Source: an uncultured Oscillospiraceae bacterium
Lineage (GTDB): Bacteria; Bacillota; Clostridia; Oscillospirales; Oscillospiraceae
DNA length: 64,000 nt
Assembly (NCBI GenBank): GCA_910584395.1
Contig: CAJUAS010000001.1
Span: forward strand, 1 to 64,000
Direction: 5' to 3'
This document shows, one piece after another, positions 46,801 to 58,800 of this stretch. Position numbers and translations under genes: made by a program. Under the pieces are notes generated by a model, which saw only the letters and a list, made by a program, of their open reading frames with translations, was not told where the DNA came from and searched no databases. Position 1 is the first letter of the stretch. Every line of letters begins with the position of its first letter.

Positions 46801-49800
46801 GTAGAAGTCGTCATCCTTGTGCAGCCCGTTGCCCGTCTTGAGGTCAGGATGGACGGTGACGAAGAGGTAGCTCACCTGCTCGGCCTGCTTGAGCTGGACA
46901 TCCACCAGAGCGTCCAGCGTGTGATCCTCGGTGGGGTTCTTGGAGGAGTGAGACCCGTCGGCGTAGTAGTACTCGTTGTTGTACACCACGCTGGCGTGAT
47001 CCACGCTGCCTTCGCCGAACTTGGTCAGGTCAAGGGTCACATGCTTGGCGGACATGGGCAGGGTCGTCGTGTAGAGATAGATCTTGCTGTTGAAGCCGCT
47101 CACCTTGGTCAGCGCCGTGAGGCCCGCGGGGACGTCATCGTCCACATGGAGCTGGCCGTCCGTGCCGCGGTAGAGCTTCTTGGCGTTGTCGATGATGCCC
47201 GGGTAGACCTTCAGCTCTCCGTCCTCAAGGAAGTACGTGCCCCACTTCTCCTCGTCGGCCAGCGTGGCGGCCGTGCCTGCGGCCAGAGCGGGCGCTCTGT
47301 CGGCGGTGAGCCGTTCGGTGGCCTGATAGAGGGTGGCCTGATTGGCCAGGGCCGTGTTCTCGGCGGCGTTGTGGGCCTCGTCCTTGCTCAGGCCGAAGAA
47401 CAGATCCACGCCCATCTCGCTCTCCGAGTCGCTGCGCTCGCCGCGCACCACCCAGATCATGTAGTGGGAGACGTTGCCGCCCGGCACGTTGTCCGCCACG
47501 GTAATGTCGATCAGGGCCTTGTAGTCCTCGTCGGCGTAGTACTCCTCGCCGAAGTCCAGCAGGTAGGCGGTGTCGCCGTTGGTGGCGTCCACCTTGCACA
47601 CATAGGACTCGGGATGGTCGCCGCGCACGTCGCTGGCGGTGATGGTCACCCGCTGGGTGGGCTTGGCCTTGAACTTCAGCCACGCCTTGTTCAGACGGTG
47701 ATCCAGCTCCAGCAGGTAGTACGGGTGCTTGGGCTCGAAGTTGGGCGCGCAGGTGACGGTCTGGGTCGTGCCGTCGTCCTTATCGGCCTCGTAAGTGCCC
47801 GGCGGCAGCAGATCGCCGTTCTCGTCGTAGAGCACGTCCTTATAATCCGGGCCGGTCATCACCGCGCCGATCTGGATCAGGTCGCGGTGCTCGGCGTACT
47901 CATCCTTCTTGTACATCTGGAAGGCTTCCAGATCGTCCAAGGTGGTGAACAGGATGGGCAGGTTGGAGCGGGTCATGTGGACGCGGTAGCTGCCCGCGCG
48001 GTACTGGGTGGCGGCTTCCTTCAGCGCCTCGTTGCCGGGGGCGTCCAGATTGGTGGACGCGCTGGCCACGAAGTTGCCGTTCTTGTCCAGATAATCGCCG
48101 TGGTTGTAGGCTATGCCGTTTGCCCCGACGCCCGCGCTCTTGGCGGTGTAGTAGCCATACGGGTAAGTCAGGGTGACGGTGACCTCGAAGGAGGGCAGAT
48201 CCCAAGGCAGGTAGCCCGTGGCGTCGCCGTAGAAGGTCTGTCCGCCGGGCAGGGTGGTCACTTCCTGACCGTTCAGGGTCAGGCTGTTCACCTTGTCCTT
48301 GTTGGGCAGGGTCTCCTGCGGGAAGAGGCCGGTGAAGGTCTCGCGGCCGAAGTCTCTGGAGGCCGCGTCGTACATCTTGTAGGTGTACTTCTTGGCCCAA
48401 GTCTCCACATAACCGGCGTCCTTCGGCCAGCGGCCCGGCTCTTCCTTCCATTCGCCGTCCTGAAGCGTCCAGCGGCCGGTGTCCTTCACCAAGATCTCGT
48501 CGGTGTGGTTCACCGTGTCGGTGCCCCGCTCGTAGTTCAGGTGATACTTGTACCACTTGTCGTCGGGGTTCAGGGTGATCTTTTCATTGCCGAAGGTGGG
48601 GATCCAGCCCTTCTCGTAGGGTTCGACCCCGTTAGCGTCGGGCAGCGGCTTATCGATCTCCACAGGAAGCAGCTTGCCGTACTGGGCGGTCATGGTCAGC
48701 TTGCCGTCGCGCCACGTCTCGTCCTTCAGGTCGAAGTACTCCGCCTCGGCCAGCACGCCGTACCCGGGCTCACGCTTATAGACCGTGCTGTAGTAGTCGC
48801 GGATCAGGGTGTCAAAGGCGGTCGGCTCGTCCATGCTGGACTTGTAGACGTAGAGGTTGTCGATGATCGGCTCTCCGGTGGGATAGACCTTCAGGTGGTA
48901 CTCGCTGACCAGCTCGTAGCCGCTGTCGGCGTACTGGATGACCCGGAAGGTGAGGTTGAGGATGTCCCGCTTGCCGTCGGCGTCCTTGGGGAAGGCGAAG
49001 TGGACGAAGTCGGCGGAATACTTGGAGATGGTGAAGCGGTTGCCTGCCTCGTCGTACACCTCGATGTAGGCCGGGCGGTCGGCGTACTGGCTGTGCACCT
49101 TGTCGCCGGCGGGATTCGTGGTGTAGTCGGTGTGTTCCACGTAGGCAAAGACGCTGAACACCTCGCCCTGTGCGGTGGCGCGGTAGTTGAACACGTCGCC
49201 GTAGAATTTGGTTGTGAAGGTACCGGAGTGCATCGTGCCGTCGTTCTCGTCCAGAACGATGGAATCCAGCTGCGGGCCGGTAACGACCTCGTCGGTGCGC
49301 TGGAAGTCGCCGAAGGTGTGGCCCGTGGCGTTCTGCCAGTCTTGGATCATCTCCTCGGTCACCACGAAGGCGGCCAGCTCTTGGTCGGTGAGGGTCAGGC
49401 CGTTGGTGACCAAGTACCACTCGCGAACCACGTCGTTATCGTAGCGCAGCGGCTTCTTGGTGTCCGGATCAAGGGCAATGGCCTTGGGCGCATTGGTCTT
49501 GTCGGTGACATAGAGGACGTAGGACACGTTGTCGATGCGATCCACCCTGCGCGGCTCAGTGGCGTCGAGCACCGGGTAGTCCACACGGATGTCGAAGCGC
49601 TCGGTGTAGGTGTTCATGGGCAGGGTGATCTCAAAGATGGCGGTCGTGCCGGGCCGCGGGTCGCCCACGACGGTGGCCACATGGCCGTTGACGCGCACGC
49701 GGGTCTGCGCCGGGGCTTTGCTGGTGAGGATGCCCCTGTTGAACAGGGCCGGGACGCGGATGGTGACCGTCTTGCCGGTGTAGGTGAAGGTGGTCTGCTC

Positions 49801-52800
49801 CCCGATCTCGTGGCCGGTGACCGCCTTCCAGTCCGCTTCATCCACGACGCCGTCGCCGTTGGCGTCCACGGCAGCGCCGGAGGCCAGCCATGCGTCCAGA
49901 TCGGCCTTGGTCAGCATACTGGGCATGGTAATGGTGTCGATAACCGGTGCAGCGTCCACTTCCGTGCTCACCACCAGATTGCTGGCGGACACGCCGTTGA
50001 CGGTGATGTTGCCGCGGATGATGCCGGAGACGCCGGGACCCCAGTTGTAGTCGGGCTTTGCGCCGGGCAGGGAGGTCTCTCTGCCGCGAACCACGGCCAC
50101 GGTGTACCGCTTCATCGTCCCGGTGGCGGGATCGGTGACTACCACGGGCACGACGGTGGTGACCGGCACGCGGGTGGTGGTGTCAATGGAGGCGTCCAGC
50201 ATCACGGTGACTTCGCCGTTTGCGTCGGGGGTCTTGCCGTCTATGGTGACCACGGCATTGGGATGGATCGCCTGCGCCTTCAGGGTGACGCTCACCGCAT
50301 CCTGACGGACGTAGAGGTAGTTGGAGTACTGGTGGGCGTAGTCGTTGAACGGGAAGTCGTCAAGGTTCATGTCCACCGCTTCCGCCGTGCCGTCGGGCAG
50401 GTTCTGCTTGGCGGTGATGGCGGGCTCGGCCAGCTCCATCTCCACGCCGTTCTTGCTCTCGCGGTGGATGATGAGGGAGTAAATGCCGACGTAGTACGGG
50501 TAGCCGCCGTCAGGCACGGCGCGGATGTCGTAGATCAGGGCGCGCACCAAGTTGTCGCCTTCCTTGAGGGTGACCTTGTCGGTGACGTAGGTATACGGCC
50601 CTACGCTGACGCTGTCGCCCCAAGTCAGGGTCACTTCGCTGACCTTGTCGGTGGCGATGGCTTCCACATCCACCACGTCCACGTCATAGGGCACGGTGGC
50701 ATAGTAGTTGTAGGTGCGGCCATGGAAGGTCGGGGTCATGGTGCCTTCGCTGATGCCCATGAACTCCAGCTCGGGCGGCACATAGCCCTCGGGCAGACGA
50801 ACCACGTTGACGATGTAGCGCACGCGGGTGTCGGTGACTGCGCCGTTTTCATTGACGCCGTAGGCCACGAACTCAATGTTGTTCTCGTTGCCCACCTTCA
50901 GCGGGATGGGCAGATTGCGCCAACCCTCCAGCGTGGCATTGAGCTTGTCGTTTACATCGGCCATATGGCGGACGTCAGCCACATTTATGGAGGCGATCCG
51001 CAGCTCGCCGGAGTTGATGGCCTTGCCGTAGGCGTTGATCTCGCTGACCTCGTAGGGCACGACCACGTTGTAGTAGTGGATGTTGGGATCGAAGGTGGGG
51101 ATCAGGAGCTTATCCTTGGCCTCTTCGCCGTCCACCACCTCGTTGATCCGCAGGTCGGTCATGGTGGGCACGGGCCACTCCACGTCGTCCCGCTCGGTGG
51201 TCTCCGCGTCGCCGCGGTTGAGGATGAAGGTGTAGTACTTGGTGGCCTGACCGTTCACCATGATGTCGATCTCCACGGTGTTGTCGCCCAGCATCAGATC
51301 CTGAACCAAGAAGCCGTTGAACTGTCCGGCGGCGAAGTTGCTGGAGGCAACCAGACGGCCATTCATCTTCAGGGTATACTGCCCGGTCTTGCCGCCGGTC
51401 AGCATCTCATACTCCCCGGCCTGAGCGAAGAGACGGACTTCCTCGGCGTCGTAAGGCAGGTTGACGTAGTAGAAGTTGATCTCCGGGTCAAACTTGGGGA
51501 TCGTGCCGTAGATGCGGTTGATGTCGTCCGCCGCCCGCACCTGAATGGCGGTGCGGTCCGCCACGTTGGGCATCTCCAGCTTGTCGGAGCGGTTGCGGAA
51601 CACGGTGATCAGGTACTGCTTCTCGGTGATCTGGTTGTCCGCCACCTCGCCGTCCAGACGGTCGCTCTTGCCCTTGACGCGGACGGTGAAGAGGATTCGG
51701 CTCTCGCCCTCGGGCAGTTTAGCCAACGCATACGGCCAGTTGCCTTCGCTGTCGCGCACCAGCTCTTCTTCGCCGTAGGCGGTCTTTGCGCCGGTGACGG
51801 GGTCGATGGTGGTGAGCTGGGCGGTCACGGTAGCCCGCTCGGCCTCCTCCGGCCGCAGGGTCGCAGCCAGCTCCAGATGGTCGTTGAGCTTGTAGACCAC
51901 CTTGCCGTCCTTGTCCAGAACGGGACGGGCGATGCCGTCATCACCCACGGTGACCTCGTAATCGTCGGAATAGAAGTCATAGCTCAGGAAGTAGTTGACC
52001 AGCTCGCTGTTCCAGATGGGGGTGATGTGTCCGCCGGTGGTGTAGTCCATCCAGATAATATCGGCGGTGTCCAACTGCTCCTCGCGCTTCTGGTGCTCGT
52101 CAGCGGTGTCCTGCGTGGACACGTAAATCGGTTTGCCGTTCTCATCCACGCCGTCGGTGATGTAGGCGGTCTTGCCGGCCAGATACAGCTCCACCTCATA
52201 GACCCGCTTGAATCTCCGGTCCATCTCGCCGCTCTGGGTGGCGGGCTCGACGTGCTTCACCGTGATGGTAACGCGGTTGGAGCCCTGATGCAGCGGGATA
52301 TCCTCCGCCTTCAGGTAGGTGATGCCTTGGTTGTCGCCTTCCAGATACTCGCCGCCCACGCTGCGGACACGCAGCTCGGTCAGGTAATCCCCGCCGCTGC
52401 GGCCGCGCACCACGATGGTGGCCTTATCGCTCTCGGCGTCCACCGCCGCGAAGTATTCGTAGCGGTCGTCGCGGAACAGCGGCACGGTGGGATCGCTGAC
52501 AGCCATGTTTTCAAGGTGCGTTTCGTGGGTGCCGTCCAAATCGCGGTAGACGGCCACAGAGGAGTAGAAGGTGTTTACGCCGTTGGTGGCCTTGAGGACG
52601 AACCAGTGGTCGTTCTCGTAGTCGAAGGAGCTGAAGCCGAGATCCAACGGCTTAGTAAGGTCGTCCACCAGCTCCCACTTATTCTCGCCGGTAATGGGAT
52701 CCAGCTCGCCGCGCGTATCGCTCCAGTAGACCTTGTAACCCTCGTCGGCCGCCAAGCCGAACAGGTTGATGTCCAGCAGGCCGTTGCTGCTCTTAGTGTT

Positions 52801-55800
52801 GTAGTAGAAGTTGTGGTCGCTGGCGTTGGTGCTGCTGGCTGCCGAGCGGGTCAGCTCCATACCGTCCATTCTCAGGTTCTTGAACGGAGTGTACTCTACC
52901 CGTGCATCCAGATCGTTGGTCATGGTGACATCCCGCTCGTTGGCGAAGTTCTTGTAGAAGTACAGGGTGTAGGTGGTCTCGCCGCCCACATGGGACATAT
53001 CCTTGCCGCGGCGGAACACCGTGAGCTCCACGCGGAGGCTGTCGCCCTCGGACAGGCCGGCGTTGAGGATGATGGGTTTGCCGGTGTAATCCTGATTGAC
53101 GATGACCTGCTGGAAGGTGGACGAGCCGTTTTCCTTGTGGAAGGTGGACACCGTCAAGCCATAAGTGGTATCAGGCTCAATGTAGTACACCGGGTTGAGG
53201 TACAGGTCGCCGGTCATCATGGACGGGATGGAGATGTAGTACCGGTTGTTGTCGGGATCGAACACCGGCGAGAAGTCGTAATACTTCGTGGTGACGCCCG
53301 GTGCGCCGGTGATGGGATCCTTGACCGGCTGGTTCTCCTGATACATCTGGATGTCGCGCAGCTTGGCCGCGTTGGGATCGGTCTTGCGGCGGATATCCCA
53401 GTAGTAGGTGCGGGTGACGGTGCCGTCCTCGGAGGTGACCTCGATGGTGACCCGGTTGATGCCCGGCTTGAGCACCACGTCGTGCAGCTCGTAGCGGTAG
53501 GTCACAGGCTCGGTCGCGCCGCCTGCGGGGATGACCTCGGTGACCGTGCTGCCGTCTGCGGCCTTGTACTTCACGGTGGTGTCGCCGCTGCCGTCGGTGA
53601 CCACGCTGATGAGATCCTCGCGCTCAATGGTGACCACGCTGCCGTCGGGCAGATGGATGTCCGCCTTGGCGTCCAGTTGGCTCTGGAGGATGGGCCGGTT
53701 GGCATTCTGGCCCTTGATGCCGTGGGGCAGCCGCACCGTCTCCACCGCAAAGTCACAGGGCAGGATGTTGGTGAAGTCGATGGTCTCCACGTTGGCTTCC
53801 ACGACCATGTTGTAGTTATTGTTGGCCGAGTGCTGGTCGAAGACGGGGCTGCTGGGCACGTAGGTGGGCACCGTGTTGCCGTCGCCGTCCTTGTGGGTGT
53901 TGTACCACTCCTCCGCTTGGAGGTCCACCAAGTACGCCTGCGCGCTGCGGCGGTAGATGTGGAGCATGTAGAGGACGTTGTCCTTCACGCCGTTGGTGCG
54001 GTTGTAGGTGACCCGGATGGGCACTTCCATGAACTTCGCGTCCGCCGGGATCACCAGATCCATCATGGACTCGCTGGTGAAGTTGTTGGTGGGCGCAGAG
54101 CCGGTGGAGGCCGCGCGGTCAGCCACGCGCCACTGGTACGCGCCGATCTGCACCATCTGGAGGTCGCGGCTGTTGTCCACCAGCGTGTTGACGCGGATGG
54201 AGACCTTGTCCGCCGCGGCGGGAACGCCGACCACATACGTACCGAAGACGATGGGCTCAAGGCCGTTGTTTTCGCGGTCTTCGTTGTCCACGCCGTTCTT
54301 CTCGTTGAGCCGCTGAGACAGGATGTTCATGGTCTCGGCGTAGTCGTCGGGCGTGTTGCGCCACGTCTCCGCCTCGTCCCACTTGGCCGTGCGCGGGTTG
54401 GCCGGGTCGCGGTCGGTGGGCATGAACGTACCCTGCTCGCTGTCCACGATCACGCCGATGAGATCCTTCTCCACCTCGATGATGTCCAGCTCGTAGATGC
54501 GATACTGGACGGTCTTGGTGGTGGTGATGAGGAAGTTGCCGTTGACCGACTTCTCCCGCTTGATGGTGGTGACGGTGACGATGCCCGTGTTGTCGTTGAC
54601 GATCACGTTGCCGTTGCCGTCGCGCTGGATCAGGCTCTCGTCCTCGTCGGTCTGGCCGGGCACGACGGTCTCCGGCTGCTCCAGAGCGGCGTCGTAGGGC
54701 ACGGAGGTGGTGGTGACCGTCTCCATGAAGATCTTCACCTGCATCCGGGTGGTGTCGTTGCCCGGGATCAGCTCGCTCTGGAGCGGGCTGACCTCCTTCA
54801 GCTCCACCTGCGCGCCGATCTTGCCGGTGGCGGTGTTCGCGCCGTTGAGGGTGTTCCACACGGAGGTGTAGGCGTCGCTGTTCAGCGCCTTAGCGGTGAC
54901 GTTGGGCCGCTTGCCGCCGTTCTCCGTGAGCTTGGACACATAGGCGAAGTAACGTCCGGAGGCCGGGTCGAAGATGGCGTTGGAGTTGTTGACGCGGATG
55001 TAGTCCAGCTTCAGGTCGGCGCCCGCCCGGTTGATGCGGATGAGGTAGGTGTTCTGCTTGCCGGTCTCGGCGGTGACCACGATCTGGAAGTCGTTAATGC
55101 CGATGTTCAGATCCACCAGCTGGTAGAGGTTGACAAGGTTGCCGCTGATGGGCACCCACCGGCCGTCCATGTTGCGGTAGAGGGTCAGGAAGGCTTCGGT
55201 GTTGTCGTGGTCGTGGTTGATGTTGGCCCAGATGTAGGCCTGACTGACCCCGTGGGGCAGGTCGTAGGTGTAGGTGTAGACCGGGTCGCCGGGCTGCGTG
55301 CCGACGCCCACAGGCTCCTTCGGCTCATAGCCCTGAACGCCCATCTCCACGCCCCACTTGCCGTCGGGCTTGAGGGTCGCGTCGTCGGACAGGACATGGT
55401 AGGTGGCGGAGTACTCCAGCTTGAAGCCGGTGTTGGGCACGTACAGCTCCACGGGGATACGCATATAGTCCTGACGTTTGAACACGTCCGCAGGCGCAAC
55501 GCCGGGCTGGCTGACCAGCTGGCCCGTACCGTCATCCTTCTTGTCATAGGGGATGGTCATGGTCGTGCCGTTGGCGAAATAGACGATGGTCTGGAAGTTG
55601 GCGTCGTCATAGACGATGGGGCCGTTGGGCCAAGTGTCGCCCACCGGGTGGGTCTCCCAAGCCAGCTCGGTGTTCTTGAAGGTGCTCTCGGTGAGGTTGC
55701 CGCTGCCGTCCAGATGACAGATCTTGACCTCCAGATCCACGTCCATGAGCCGCTGGGTCTTCTTCTCGTGGCCGGCATAGCCGTCCTCTATCACCACCAT

Positions 55801-58800
55801 CTGGTCGAGCAGCGCCTGCAGGCGGTCTGCGGTGATGTTCGGCTCATTGATACTGCCGCTGCTCTGGGTCTGCACCAGCCCGTTTTGGTCGCAGTAGGTC
55901 ACCAGCAGCTCGTAACCGCCGCCGGTCAACTGCTTGTAGGTGGTGTGGATCAGCTCATTGGCATGGATGGTGGTCTTATACTTGCCGTTATAGGGCGCTT
56001 CGGTGGGCGCGGTGTAGATCTTGTAGGTCACATCGTCGGGCGTGCCGATGGTGACGCGGATGGTTTCATCCTTCAGGGCGCGCTGGGTCTCCGCCTCGGC
56101 CTCTGTGGTAATCAGGCCCTTGCTGACCACGTCGCCGCTGCCGTTCACCGTGTCGTGGTAGATGCTGTTCTTCAGCATCCCTTCGTAGGTGACATTGTAC
56201 GCTTGGCTGTTGAGGATGACGGAGGGCAGTTGGTCGCGCCTGCCGTCCAAAATGCTCACTGCGGCGGCGCGGAGATCCGCCTCGGTCAGACCCGTGTAGC
56301 TGCCGTAGGAGCTGCCCGAACCGCCGACCTGATTCTGGCCGGCTATCAGGGCCTCCAGAACCTTCTCATAGTACTTGCTGTAGGTCAGGCCCTGATAGTA
56401 CTGCGGATAGTAGGACCCCGCGTAGGCCTTCATCAGCTCGTAGGAGGTGGTGGCGTCGGCGTACACCGCCAGCTTGCCGCTGCCGTCCTTCTGCAGCTCA
56501 TAGTTGAAGCGGTAGTCGTAGATGTGGCGGTTGAAGGCGCGGTCGCTGAAGCCGATGTAGTAATTCGGCGACTGCATGGCCGGATCGTTCACATCGGTAA
56601 TGCCATGCTTGGCGGCTTCCGCTGCGTCAAAGACGATCAGATTGTCAAGGAACACGTCCAGATTCACATAGTGGATGATGAGCAGGTAATCTCTGGGCGG
56701 ATAGCTGCCGGAGACGGGGGTGACGGTGATGTGGAAGTAGTTGTCGCCGTCGTTGAGGCTCTGGACGGGGATGGAGAGCAGACCGGTGGCGTTCACGTCG
56801 TACAAAATGCCGTTCTTGTCCTGCGGGTTGTAATCGCCTTCCTTGATCAGGTTGCCCTCGTTGTCGTACTCCGCGTTTTTCCAGACCATCTCGCCGTTTT
56901 CGTTGCGGACATAGATCTTGTAGCGGTCGCGCTTCATGTCAATGCCTGCGGTGGTCTCGGAGGACTGGATCTGCACCAGCGCGCTGCGCGAGGTGTTGTA
57001 GACCACCGTGGAGGCCTCCAGCATGGAGGTCTGCGGGTTGCGGTTGAGGGCCAGATCCTTGTTGTCCACGCGGATGAAGTCCAGCCACTGATCCAGCGCG
57101 TTCTTGCGAACCACGGCGTAAACGGTCTTTTCCTCGCCGCCCAGCTTGACGGTGACAGGCACACGGGTCTCCGCACCGAAGAGGTTCACCGCCGGGTTGG
57201 TGGTGTAGAGCGCCTCGGTCTTGGGGTTGCCGGTGATGACCACCGGCTCGTCCTTACCGGGCACCTTGGTGGTGACGGTAAAGTTGGTGCTGGTGTTGTA
57301 GCGGAACGTACCCAGAGACTGGTTGTCCTGATCGGCCTTGCCGATGTTCAGGTTGAACCGGTCGGTGGTCGGGTTGAGCTTGCCCGCCAAATTGGCGAAG
57401 GTCGCGCCGATGGCCACGGAGGTCTGGCCCACATCAAAGACGATCTCCTTGTAGATGGCGCGGTTGGCCACCAGCTCGTCGTAGCGGCCGTCCTCCTGAA
57501 GCAGGCGGTAGATCACGCCGTCGCGTTCGCCGTTGTTGGTGCCGTCGGCGTTTTCGATGTGCTTGCCCATGTAGTAGAGCGGCTCGGACGCGCCCACCGT
57601 GGACAGGTCATCCACCGGCACAACGTAGCGGTAGTCGCCGTTGACGTCGCGGGTCATCACGGTGCTGTTGTTGATGCGGATGATGAGGTCGCTGAAGTCG
57701 GTCTGCTGGTTGATGATGTGGAGCTGGTAATCACTGTGGGCCGGGCCGGCGGTGACGGTGATGTCCAGATAGAAGTCCGTCACGCTCTTCTTGATGAGCA
57801 GCTCGCCGGTCAGGGTGTACTGGTTGCCCACGCCGCCGGAGCTGGCGGTGTTCTTGGCGCTGTCCAGCACGGTGGAGACGTTGTTCAGCGTACCCACGGG
57901 GTTGCCGTCCTTGTCCTTGACGATGGCGTTGTCGATCATCAGGCCGTCCACGTCGCGGCCTACCTCGTACTCATAGGCCAGATAGCTGTTGCCTGCGCGG
58001 TCTTTCAGTTGGACGGTGGCGCGGTCGCTGCGGGCGCGCAGGAGGAAGGGCACATAGACGTAATCCTGAGACTCGCCGTCGCGGATGGTGGAAACGGTGG
58101 CGACCCAGCCGCGCACGCCTTCCTTGGACGCTTCGTTGTTGGCCCAGCGGTCGCCCGGATTCTGCTTGCCCACGGCCACGTAGATCAAGTCGGTGTTTTC
58201 GCCGCCGTTTTTGAGCAGGATCTCATAGACCTTGTGGACATTGCCGCTGGGAGAGGTCACGCGGACATAGACCACGTCCGTCTCGGCGCCGCCGATGCGG
58301 TGGCTGTCCTTGACAGTCTCATGCATGATGGCCTCAGACCAGTTCTTCTGGTCGGTGCTGTATTCGATCCAAGCGTCAGGCTCTACGGTGATGAAACGCA
58401 GGTCGGTGACGAAGGTCACGCCGGGCAGCTCCACGGTGTAGTGGCCCTTGTCGTTGGTCGACCAATCCAGCGTACCTTCCACGTCGCCGCCGCTGGACAC
58501 CTCGCCCGCGCCATAGCCCAGATTGTGCTCCGCGCCCACGAAGCGCAGGTCGGCGTTGTCAGAGCCGCGGCGCAGCTCCAGCTTGTAGAAGCGGTGGCTG
58601 GTGCCGTCGGTGGAGTCCACGCGGAAGTAGACATAGGCCTTCTCCGTATCCACCGCGCGGGTGGCGTCCGCCTGACCGTAACCGGAGCTGAGGAGCTTGC
58701 CTTCGGGGTTGAAGATGCGGACCAAGCTGGTCTCCGCCCCGGCCACGCCGCGGACGAGGGCGTTGTCGCTCATGCCGCTGAGCTTGCCGGAGATGACGGC